Shown here piece by piece: positions 25,339 to 32,289 of a stretch of DNA of 40,094 bases (its first letter is position 1; each line of letters starts with the position of its first letter). The notes below the pieces were generated by a model. That model made no database searches. It saw only the letters and a list, made by a program, of their open reading frames with translations, and was not told where the DNA came from. Source of the stretch: Deltaproteobacteria bacterium RIFOXYA12_FULL_61_11 (lineage in GTDB: Bacteria; Bdellovibrionota_F; JAHFAK01; YA12-FULL-61-11); the NCBI GenBank assembly GCA_001799195.1, contig MGSU01000150.1, positions 1 through 40,094 of the forward strand. The letters are read 5' to 3'. The translations under genes and the position numbers were made by a program.

Positions 25339-26658
25339 TCAGCGTTTCCCATGTTCCAACCGCAGTTCGAGCTGCAAATAGCGCTCGCGGAGAGCCTCGA
25401 CCTTGGCAGGGTCTGCACCCTCAACCCCGACCGTTCCCTTGGGGAGCCAGGCATAGGGTCTGTCCGCGAAGGCCTGGTAGTAGACCCTCAACCGCTCCTC
25501 CACCCAGGCCGGGGACCCGGGGGTGAGACCGAGTAAGGCCGCGAAGGTTTCATAGAGCAGGGAGGCGACCAGGTAATTGCCGGCTTCGCTCAGATAGGGG
25601 ATGGAGCGCAACAGGACCTCGCGTTCCACCTGGAACGCGGGAAACCTGCGGGACAAATCCTCGAACAGATCCACCACCTCATACTCGCCGCGTATATAGC
25701 GATGGAAGATCCGGTTGAGCTGCACGGGAAGCAACACGACGAGGAACGTACCGCCCCGGGCTTCGACGTCGTTCCTCCACACCGTGAGCACGGCGTTGAA
25801 CACGGCCACGGCGTGAAGAAGCTCTCGGTTCTCACGCTCTTCGGTGTGGAAGCCCTGGAAGATCGAGCGATCGCGATCATCGCTCGTCCTTTTCTGTTGG
25901 GCGGTGACGAGCTCGCGTTCCTGCCGCTCCTTCCAGCGGGCGAGGCTCTCGAAACCTCCGAGCCGCTCGAGCACGAAATACGTCAGGTGCAGCCGCGAGA
26001 GGAGGCTCAGCCACCACGGCACCAGGTCCGCGGTCAGGCTCACCAGGGAACCGTCCTCGGCGAGGTCATAGAGTCCCGTTTCGTAAATGTTATTGATGTC
26101 ATTGAAACAAAAGAAATAGACCACCACGTCGAGGTGATCGCGCAAGGGCGTGGCGAGGTACGTACGATAGCTTTGGTCCACACCATAGCTCGAGACCCCG
26201 AAGTTGAGGACCTCGAACCGAGCCGCGGAGGCGTTGAGCAGGTACTCGAGCGGCAGGGGGAAGAGATAGGGGGAGGGCAGGCCGAGCTGGGCGAGATACG
26301 AGTCCCCAAACAGGCCGATCCTCGTGGAAGGTTCCAACCGGTCGAGAGCGAGGTCCCGGGGGTGGCGCAGACCGAGGTTATTGGTGATCAGGGGGAACGG
26401 ACGGGAAGAGTCGGCGTGCTCGAGGTATTGGACCGTGTTCGGCATCGGCCGCCAGAGGCGGAAAGGATCCGCGGTGGTGAAGGTCTCCGCGGCGTTCCGG
26501 TAGCGTGTCGTCGACCATCGCACCGCCCCTTCGGCGAGGAACACCGCCACGAGGAGGGACACCCCGGCAAGGGCCAGGTCGAGGCTTCTTCCGAGGAGGG
26601 ATGTGCGGTCGCGCCGAGGTAGCATGGCATCGAGCCGTGAGCCTGAGCTCGTGGTCAT
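25339..26658 (-). CDS. SGNH-hydrolase-like protein lacking the canonical Asp-His end
   Basis: The protein of about 439 residues (from ATG at 26658) has an N-terminal anchor (LDLALAGVSLLVAVFLAEGA) and SGNH blocks FGDSYLAQ (Ser), NFGVSSYGVDQ (Gly) and FFCFNDINN (Asn). The position of block V reads LRSIPYLSEAGNYLVA, where DxxH is expected before 'LxxxGN', so the catalytic Asp and His appear replaced. It may be inactive, use another base, or act as a binding protein. Three start codons upstream were considered; the 26658 start gives the shortest N-region before the anchor. It is a paralogue in fold of the gene at 15733 but not closely similar. Confidence 0.7.
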   Translation of the reverse strand: MTTSSGSRLDAMLPRRDRTSLLGRSLDLALAGVSLLVAVFLAEGAVRWSTTRYRNAAETFTTADPFRLWRPMPNTVQYLEHADSSRPFPLITNNLGLRHPRDLALDRLEPSTRIGLFGDSYLAQLGLPSPYLFPLPLEYLLNASAARFEVLNFGVSSYGVDQSYRTYLATPLRDHLDVVVYFFCFNDINNIYETGLYDLAEDGSLVSLTADLVPWWLSLLSRLHLTYFVLERLGGFESLARWKERQERELVTAQQKRTSDDRDRSIFQGFHTEERENRELLHAVAVFNAVLTVWRNDVEARGGTFLVVLLPVQLNRIFHRYIRGEYEVVDLFEDLSRRFPAFQVEREVLLRSIPYLSEAGNYLVASLLYETFAALLGLTPGSPAWVEERLRVYYQAFADRPYAWLPKGTVGVEGADPAKVEALRERYLQLELRLEHGKR

Positions 26659-26981
26659 CGTCCCAGGATACCAGACCAACCTGGTTTGGCCGAGAAGGAA
26701 CTATCAACAGCACGGTCGCGGTGCTGAGTACAAGAAGAGGTGCCGCGATTGAACAAGATCCAACGTGGTTCCAGACCATGTTGTTTCGAGCTAGCGTTTT
26801 GGAGGGGCGCAGAAAGAACCGCGCAGGAAGATTTCAGGGGGTCTACGCTAGTAATGGAGAAGGATTGACACCAGATGCAGCATATAACACATTGAATAAA
26901 CACGGATTAATTTGGTCTATTATATGCAACTTCCATGGAAGACTGGGGTTTATTGTACTTCTTCATGATCGGAGATTCGTC
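26659..26981. other. AT-rich non-coding gap
   Basis: About 320 bp between the SGNH-like gene and the repeat protein, with a sharp drop in GC content after about 26,880 (for example AACACATTGAATAAAC). It presumably holds the promoter of the repeat-protein gene, but no clear -35/-10 pair or other feature is seen. Confidence 0.5.
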
Positions 26982-27806
26982 ATGAAAAACATGGTGGCAA
27001 TGCTTCTTCTTCCATTACTGGCCTTCAGTATACCTCTCTATGCACAAGATCCAACTTCCGTGCCTGACGATGAAACGCAACTGCTTACGTGGCCCAAACA
27101 TTTGTCTTCAGGATTACCATTCAGCATTGACAGCAATGAAGATGGGGTCTGTGTCGCCCTTGGGTATGAAAGAGCTGCGGCTGGAAGTAGCCGCACGGAT
27201 GGCTTTCTCTACAACACGATACTGGTTGATACTGATGGTATTGTGGTCGGAGGACCATCAGCAAAAGCTATTTCCCAGATGGTATGTGTCAACTTTCTCG
27301 GCATCTCCATAAAGGAAAAGAGTGTGCTGCTAAGGAAACCAGTACACCAGGGTTCGAATCTACCGTTCAGCACCAACAGCAATGAAGACGGTGTTTGTGT
27401 GGCCTTAGGATACGAACGAGCGGCGGCTAACAGTAGCCGTACGGATGGTTTTCGGTATAATACCATACTCGTTGATGATGAAGGTTTGGTCATCGGAGGG
27501 CCAGTATCGAAAGCCATTTCGCAAATTGTCTGCATGAACTCCAGCGACAAAGTACAGCAAAAAGAAAAAAGCACTTTGGTGGTGAGGCCCAAGCACGATG
27601 CCTCCCGTTTACCGTTCAGTACCGCCAGTGACGAACATGGTATTTGTATTGCGCTTGGCTTTGAAAAAGCGGCCCAGGGCAGTAGTAGGACGGACGGATA
27701 CCGGTACGATACCATCCAAGTTGATACTACGGGAAAAGTTGTTGGCGGACCAAGGAGTACAGCGGTTGGCCAAATCGTATGTTTGCAAGATAATTGCGAA
27801 GAATAA
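26982..27806 (+). CDS. Exported three-repeat protein with paired cysteines
   Basis: The 274-residue product has a signal peptide (MVAMLLLPLLAFSIPLYAQ) and three tandem repeats at about residues 38-103, 120-185 and 203-268. Each contains LPFS, GVCVALGYERAA, SSRTDG, YNTILVD, GGP, and IVC. Each repeat has two Cys exactly 45 residues apart (57/102, 139/184, 222/267), which suggests one intra-repeat disulfide each. No known family is recognised. GGAG at 26971-26974 supports this start over a longer upstream frame. Base composition from about 26700 to 27830 is far more AT-rich than the neighbours, so the gene is probably acquired. Confidence 0.75.
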   Translation: MKNMVAMLLLPLLAFSIPLYAQDPTSVPDDETQLLTWPKHLSSGLPFSIDSNEDGVCVALGYERAAAGSSRTDGFLYNTILVDTDGIVVGGPSAKAISQMVCVNFLGISIKEKSVLLRKPVHQGSNLPFSTNSNEDGVCVALGYERAAANSSRTDGFRYNTILVDDEGLVIGGPVSKAISQIVCMNSSDKVQQKEKSTLVVRPKHDASRLPFSTASDEHGICIALGFEKAAQGSSRTDGYRYDTIQVDTTGKVVGGPRSTAVGQIVCLQDNCEE

Positions 27807-27852
27807 CTCTGGTGAAAAAACCTACATGATGTTCCTTCGAGCGGCTTCACCC

Positions 27853-27872
27853 AGGGCGGGCTACTCCGCCTT
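27853..27872 (+). terminator. Short hairpin after the repeat protein
   Basis: AGGGCGG (27853-27859) can pair with CCGCCTT (27866-27872) around a 6-nt loop. It is followed only by TGTGCT, so a terminator function for the repeat-protein gene is possible but weak. Confidence 0.25.
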
Positions 27873-27895
27873 TGTGCTATTCCCCGTTGCCAGAC

Positions 27896-27922
27896 CCTAC
27901 CGGTCCTGGTACACCCGGTAGG
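27896..27922 (+). promoter_or_regulatory. Perfect hairpin upstream of tgt
   Basis: CCTACCGG at 27896-27903 is perfectly repeated as CCGGTAGG at 27915-27922 with an 11-nt loop, 22 bp before the tgt start. No T-run follows, so it is not a standard terminator. It could be a leader hairpin or operator affecting the tgt-qng1 operon. It does not match preQ1 riboswitch consensus that I know. Confidence 0.35.
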
Positions 27923-27944
27923 AATTGTCCTTCCCGAGCGCCGC

Positions 27945-29093
27945 ATGATCTCCTTCCGCGTGACCGCGCGTTCCAGCCGCTCCGCCGCCCGCCTGGGCGT
28001 GCTCTCGACCCCGCACGGCGATATCGAGACCCCGGCCTTCGTACCCGTGGCCACGCGCGCCGCGGTCAAGGCCATCTCGCTGCAACAAGCCGCCGAGGCT
28101 GGCTGCCAACTGCTGATCTGCAACACCTTCCATTTGCACCTGACTCCCGGCGAGGACCTCGTCGCCGCGGCCGGCGGCCTGCACTCCTTCATGGGCTGGC
28201 AGCGGCCGCTGATGACCGACAGCGGCGGGTACCAGGTCTTCAGCCTCGGTTTCGGCAGGGACCACGACGTGGGGAAACTCCGCGGCGTGTTCCCCGGCAA
28301 GGAGCAGCAGGCCACCATCAAACCCGGGTCTCAGCCGAACCACGTGAAGATCACCGACGACGGAGTGTGGTTCCGCTCGCCGCGCGACGGCAGCAAGCAT
28401 TTCCTCGGTCCGGCTGAGAGCCTGGCCATGCAGCGCAAACTCGGGGCCGACATCGTCTTCGCCTTCGACGAGTGTACCGCGCCGCTGACCACCCCGGCCT
28501 ATCTCGAACTCTCGCTGCGCCGCACCCATGCCTGGGCCGAACGTTGTCTCGAACTGCACGACGGAGAGCAGGCCCTCTACGGCATCGTCCAGGGTTCCCA
28601 CTATCGCGAGCTGCGGCAGCATAGCGCCCGCTTCATCGGCGGCCTGCCCTTCGCCGGTTTCGGCATCGGTGGGGACCTCGGTCAGGACAAGCAGGACATG
28701 CACCAGGTGCTGGAATGGACGGTCCCGCTCTTGCCCGAAGAGCGACCGCGCCACCTCTTGGGTATCGGCCATCCCGAGGACTTCGACGAGATCGTCCGCC
28801 GCGGCGTGGACACCTTCGACTGCATCGTTCCCACCCTGCACGCCAGGCACGGCATCGCGTTCACCGCCGAGGGCCGGCTCAACCTGCGCAACCGGCGGTT
28901 CCTCACCGACCCGGCTCCGCTCGACCCGGCCTGCTCCTGCCCAACGTGCCGGTATGCCAGCCGTCGCTACCTCGCCCACCTGGTCCGGCTGGAGGAGATC
29001 GGAGCCATGGCCGCCCTTACCGTCCATAATCTCCACTACTGCAACCGTCTGGCCGCATCGCTGCGCGAGGCCATCGCAAAGGGAAGCCTATGA
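27945..29093 (+). CDS. tgt: tRNA-guanine transglycosylase, non-canonical base pocket
   Basis: The 382-residue enzyme exchanges guanine-34 of tRNAs with GUN anticodons for preQ1 (bacteria) or queuine (eukaryotes and some bacteria). TGT features are clear: MTDSGGYQVF (Asp92), FAFDECTAP (Asp175), YGIVQG (Gln216), nucleophile Asp292 in FDCIVPT, and zinc ligands Cys330, Cys332, Cys335 and His361 (CSCPTC...VHN). Two features are unusual. There is an insertion of about 25 residues after the FSL motif (103-130), and the base-contacting loop reads GGDLG (242-246) where canonical bacterial enzymes have GGLAVGE. The FDECT-type sequence places it in a clade containing TGTs thought to use queuine. The 4-bp overlap with qng1 supports a queuine-using role. 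The ribosome site is only GAG at the right spacing. Confidence 0.93.
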   Translation: MISFRVTARSSRSAARLGVLSTPHGDIETPAFVPVATRAAVKAISLQQAAEAGCQLLICNTFHLHLTPGEDLVAAAGGLHSFMGWQRPLMTDSGGYQVFSLGFGRDHDVGKLRGVFPGKEQQATIKPGSQPNHVKITDDGVWFRSPRDGSKHFLGPAESLAMQRKLGADIVFAFDECTAPLTTPAYLELSLRRTHAWAERCLELHDGEQALYGIVQGSHYRELRQHSARFIGGLPFAGFGIGGDLGQDKQDMHQVLEWTVPLLPEERPRHLLGIGHPEDFDEIVRRGVDTFDCIVPTLHARHGIAFTAEGRLNLRNRRFLTDPAPLDPACSCPTCRYASRRYLAHLVRLEEIGAMAALTVHNLHYCNRLAASLREAIAKGSL

Positions 29094-30058
29094 CCAACAA
29101 CCCGGTCCTCACCTCCACGCTCCCCGTCGTCGAGGCCGCGGTCCACGTCACCCTCCAGCGCAAGGCCCTCACTTCCTTGGCCCTCCGTTGGTTGCGGGAG
29201 CAGAAACTTCCCCCGCCCTGGCCGGACGAGCACCACCTCGGACCTGCCGACGCCGAGACCACGGCCCGCTATATCCTGCTGCTCGACACGCTCAACTTCT
29301 GCTTCTGGCCCCTGCCGGGCACGTGCAAGTGGACCGTCGCCACGCCGCAAGGGAACCTCGGCGGGTACTTCGGCCTCAGCCAGGCCCTGGCCCGCTGGTT
29401 CCGTGAACGGCCGGAGAGGACGACCGCAAAGGCCCTCGCCAACGTGCCCGAGGAGGAATTCGAGGCGGTCCTCGCCGGCGAGGGGAGCTTGCAGTTCTTG
29501 CCCGAGCGCCGGGCCTTCACGCGAGCCCTGGGCGACGTTCTGGTTGAGCGGTACGGCGGCAGCGCCCTGCGCTTGCTTGCCGCGGCCAAGGGCAGCACCG
29601 CGAAGCTCGTCGAACTGGTCGTGGCCGAGCTTCCCGGCTTCGACGACAGGGCGAGGTATGCCGGAGAGGTCGTGCTCCTGCGCAAGCGAGCCCAGATCCT
29701 CTGCGCCGATCTCCACGGCGCTTTCCACGGGACCGGTCCCGGTCGCTTCGACGACCTCGCTTACCTCACCGCCTTTGCCGACTACAAGCTGCCCCAACTC
29801 CTCGAACGCATCGGGGTACTGCGCTACTCGCCCGAGCTGCGGGCAAGCCTCGCCGCTGAGCAACTCCTGCCTGCGGGGTCTGCCCTGGAAGTCGAACTGC
29901 GCGCGGCCACGGTCTGGGCTGTGGAGTTGCTGCGCCGGGAACTCGAGGCCCGCGGTCGGGCCTTCCTACCCCTGGAACTCGACTGGATTCTGTGGAACGA
30001 CGCCAAGCTGCTGCCACCCGGCCTGCCGTACCACCGCACCCCGACCGTGTTCTACTGA
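29090..30058 (+). CDS. qng1: Queuosine-5'-phosphate N-glycosylase (queuosine salvage protein, DUF2419)
   Basis: The 322-residue protein shows the whole motif set of the Q-salvage family (PF10343), which hydrolyses queuosine-5'-phosphate to queuine and ribose-5-phosphate. Motifs are LDTLNFCFWP (65-74), WTV and GGYFGLSQAL (81-100), RKRAQILCADL (198-208), LTAFADYKLPQLL (226-238), EVELRA (267-272), DWILWNDAK (298-306) and PYHRTPTVFY at the C-terminus. It is full length with no signal. Its ATG overlaps the TGT stop by 4 bp, so free queuine may be passed directly to tRNA insertion. This protein is common in eukaryotes and rarer in bacteria. Its presence is the strongest evidence for Q salvage rather than de novo synthesis. 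Confidence 0.93.
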   Translation: MTNNPVLTSTLPVVEAAVHVTLQRKALTSLALRWLREQKLPPPWPDEHHLGPADAETTARYILLLDTLNFCFWPLPGTCKWTVATPQGNLGGYFGLSQALARWFRERPERTTAKALANVPEEEFEAVLAGEGSLQFLPERRAFTRALGDVLVERYGGSALRLLAAAKGSTAKLVELVVAELPGFDDRARYAGEVVLLRKRAQILCADLHGAFHGTGPGRFDDLAYLTAFADYKLPQLLERIGVLRYSPELRASLAAEQLLPAGSALEVELRAATVWAVELLRRELEARGRAFLPLELDWILWNDAKLLPPGLPYHRTPTVFY

Positions 30059-30061
30059 CCC

Positions 30062-30757
30062 ATGGTTCAGTGCAACCCTCTGCTTCGCGTGGCTGCTCTG
30101 GTTCTGTTCACTTCCTGCACCCGCGCTCTCCCGCCCGCCATCCTGCCGCAAGAGAATGAACCGCCGCCCGCCGAATTGGAACTCGAGGCGACCCCGCGAC
30201 GGTCCTTCAACGAGGCCGAGCTGATCCTGATCCAGAACGTGGCCTTCTTCGAGTCCGGGTGGATCGAGCGCGCCGAACAGTGCGAGGGCATCGCGGGCAC
30301 CGTCCTCGGCCGCTGGCTCCATCCCAACCACCGCCGCTACGGCCGCACCCTGTGGGAGGTGACCCGGCCGGACCAATTCCACGTCGTGCGCGACTTCTCG
30401 CTCTGCCTCGACCAGACCTGCACGACGCTGCGCTCGATCCGCTCCGGGCTCGCCGTGCCCGAAACGGCGGCCTACCTGCACCACCCCAGCGGCAAGAGTC
30501 AGACCGTGAAGGAGTTGGTCACTGCTCAGTACGCGCTCTGCGCAGCCGCGGTGCGCGGCCGACTGGCCGACCCCCGAGGGAGCGTCTTCCTCGACTTCCG
30601 CGCCGACGGCAGCGGCGGCACGGTCTTCGACGTCCCTTTCGACCTACCCGACGAGCTGCCGACCCTTGCCGAACCGCAACGCGAGCTCGAGGACGTGCTA
30701 CGCGAGCACCTAGGCGACAGCTCTGCGGACGAGGCCGAGTCTCCGGGGGGGGAATAA
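30062..30757 (+). CDS. Lipoprotein, possible SleB-like cell-wall hydrolase
   Basis: The 231-residue product has a lipobox (VLFTSC, Cys near residue 19) and a Pro-rich linker. From about residue 50 there is an ILIQNVAFFESGW helix, then EGIAGTVLGRWLHPNHRRYGRTLWEVTRPDQF, which resembles the 'EA..ggx..va.vvlNR......p.tv.xVi..p.QF' pattern of Hydrolase_2 (SleB-type lytic) domains. The match is by eye and moderate. The ATG is 3 bp after the qng1 stop, so it is in the same transcript as the Q genes, but no functional link is evident. It converges on the small heat-shock gene. Confidence 0.6.
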   Translation: MVQCNPLLRVAALVLFTSCTRALPPAILPQENEPPPAELELEATPRRSFNEAELILIQNVAFFESGWIERAEQCEGIAGTVLGRWLHPNHRRYGRTLWEVTRPDQFHVVRDFSLCLDQTCTTLRSIRSGLAVPETAAYLHHPSGKSQTVKELVTAQYALCAAAVRGRLADPRGSVFLDFRADGSGGTVFDVPFDLPDELPTLAEPQRELEDVLREHLGDSSADEAESPGGE

Positions 30758-30761
30758 GGGC

Positions 30762-31217
30762 TCAGTTGATCTCGATGGTGCGTGGGCGGGTGCGTTCGCT
30801 GCGGGGAAGGATGAGGTGCAACAGCCCGTTCTTGAAGTGGGCCTCGATCTTCTCGACCTCGACATCGGGCGGGAGCTGCAGCTCGCGTCGGAAAGGTCCG
30901 AAGGCTCTTTCGATCAGAGCATAACTCTCACCCTCGGCCAATTCCTCGGGACACTTCTCCCCCGTCAGCACGAGCAGACCTTCGCAATGTTCCACGCAGA
31001 GCTGCTTCTTGGTCATGCCCGGGAGTTCGGCGAAGACCTCGTACGCGGTCGCGGTCTCCTTCACGTCGACCAGGGGCTCGAACCCCTCCTCGACCTCTTC
31101 CTCGTCCACCGCTTCCTCGACGGCCCGCTCTTCCTGGGCCATCTCGGCCAACAGGCGGCGCAACGTGGCCGCGTCTTTGACCACGATACCCTGGGGGTTG
31201 GTCTCGTTCTCTTGCAT
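30762..31217 (-). CDS. Small heat-shock protein, Hsp20 family
   Basis: The 151-residue protein has an acidic N-terminal region with a long run of Glu (residues 35-50) and an alpha-crystallin domain from about residue 55: VDVKETATAYEVFAELPGMTKKQL, VLTGEK, ERAFGPFRRELQLPPDV and HFKNGLLHLILPR, the last being the conserved A/xxNGxLxxxxP motif. The C-terminal I-x-I (IEIN) is present and is used for oligomer assembly. It should act as an ATP-independent holdase in the cytosol. AAGGAG lies upstream of the ATG. No CIRCE sequence was seen. Confidence 0.93.
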   Translation of the reverse strand: MQENETNPQGIVVKDAATLRRLLAEMAQEERAVEEAVDEEEVEEGFEPLVDVKETATAYEVFAELPGMTKKQLCVEHCEGLLVLTGEKCPEELAEGESYALIERAFGPFRRELQLPPDVEVEKIEAHFKNGLLHLILPRSERTRPRTIEIN

Positions 31218-31297
31218 GGGGTACTCCTTGGGTTCTCCTCGTTCGGACAGGGTTGCATAGAATATAGGGGAGGGGGAGTCAAGAACCGCCTACGGCC

Positions 31298-32137
31298 TCA
31301 GAGGAAATACCAGATGAGCCCGAGCGACGCGCCGAGCAGGCGGATATCATAGCGCCGCAGGTTGCCGAGATCCAAGAAGTGGTATTCGAGCAGCGAGAGG
31401 TCGCCGAAGACCGAGACCCGCTCGGAGAGTTGATGGCGGAGCGAGGGGGCGAGCTCTATTTCGAGCCCCGGAGCATTCTCGATCACGTCGTGCGTGTAGA
31501 ACAGCAGAAACTTAATAGAGAGCTCGAAATCCTCGAGTTCGCTCAGGAGTGCGGTGGCTCCTAGACCTACGGCGTAGTCCTCGACGAATTCGAAGGCCGC
31601 TCGGTTGGCAAAGGTCAGGGGTCGCGCGAGCAGCTCCAGTCCCAGGGCCGACGACGTCTCCAGAGCCAGGAACCAGGTCGCGTCATGGTAGAGGCCGAGC
31701 CCGAGGAAGGGTTCGAAGACCGGTTTGGGTGTCCGGTACGCAACCAAGTCGCGGCTATTCGTTGCTGTTGGTTCATCCTCGGGAGCAGCACCGAGGTCGT
31801 CCTGGGTAACGGGCAACAACGGGTCGGTCCCTGGCTCTCCCGTTGTTTGGGTCGGAGCGACCACGGGAGTAGCCGAGGTTCCCTTAGGAGCGGTCGGCGC
31901 GGGTTCCGAGGTGGTACTCCCTGCAGCGGCTTTGGGTTCGGCAACGGCCTTCACCGTTCCTTTATGGCCCTTGGGCTCTTTTTTCGCCTGGTTCTTTGCC
32001 GCCTTCGATGGCTGCGAGGGCGCGGGCTCCTCCTTGACCGAGGGTTCGGGGACCGGGTCGCTGAATTCGTCGTCTTCGACGATCTGTCCGAGGGCGGCGG
32101 TGGCAAAGAGCAGCAGAGCGAGGCTGAGCTGGTACAT
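31298..32137 (-). CDS. Exported protein with low-complexity linker and beta-barrel-like domain
   Basis: The start was placed at 32137 (MYQLSLALLLFATAALGQ), a clean signal peptide, rather than at the upstream ATG of the longer frame. About 100 residues of Lys/Pro/Thr/Ala-rich linker follow, then a domain of alternating strands (PVFEPFLGLGLYHDATWFLALE, FELSIKFLLFYTHDV, YHFLDLGNLRRYDIRLLGASLGLIWYFL) with the look of an eight-stranded barrel. It may be an outer-membrane protein. Function is unknown. Confidence 0.65.
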   Translation of the reverse strand: MYQLSLALLLFATAALGQIVEDDEFSDPVPEPSVKEEPAPSQPSKAAKNQAKKEPKGHKGTVKAVAEPKAAAGSTTSEPAPTAPKGTSATPVVAPTQTTGEPGTDPLLPVTQDDLGAAPEDEPTATNSRDLVAYRTPKPVFEPFLGLGLYHDATWFLALETSSALGLELLARPLTFANRAAFEFVEDYAVGLGATALLSELEDFELSIKFLLFYTHDVIENAPGLEIELAPSLRHQLSERVSVFGDLSLLEYHFLDLGNLRRYDIRLLGASLGLIWYFL

Positions 32138-32241
32138 AGGGTCACCGTAGTAAAATGCAACAACACGGGTCTCGGCGGCGGAACGGGAGAACCGTAGCCC
32201 CTTGTTGTACTTCAGAACCATGCCGTGGGCAAGGAGCATCT

Positions 32242-32289
32242 CCTCCCCCTACCCCATCCTAGCTCCGAAAAGAGAGGAGTCAGGGGAGG
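32242..32289 (-). terminator. Nested hairpin downstream of the FGE-like lipoprotein
   Basis: CCTCCCC (32242-32248) and GGGGAGG (32283-32289) flank an inner CTCC..GGAG stem. It lies at and beyond the stop of the minus-strand gene. There is no T-run, so termination is not certain. Confidence 0.3.

Noticed and set aside
27352-27365. GGTTCGAATCTACC, like the T-arm of a tRNA
   Set aside because: It lies inside the three-repeat protein gene, with no acceptor stem, D-arm or anticodon arm at the right distances.
31218-31297. CIRCE-type heat-shock operator upstream of the Hsp20 gene
   Set aside because: No TTAGCACTC-N9-GAGTGCTAA-like inverted repeat is present.
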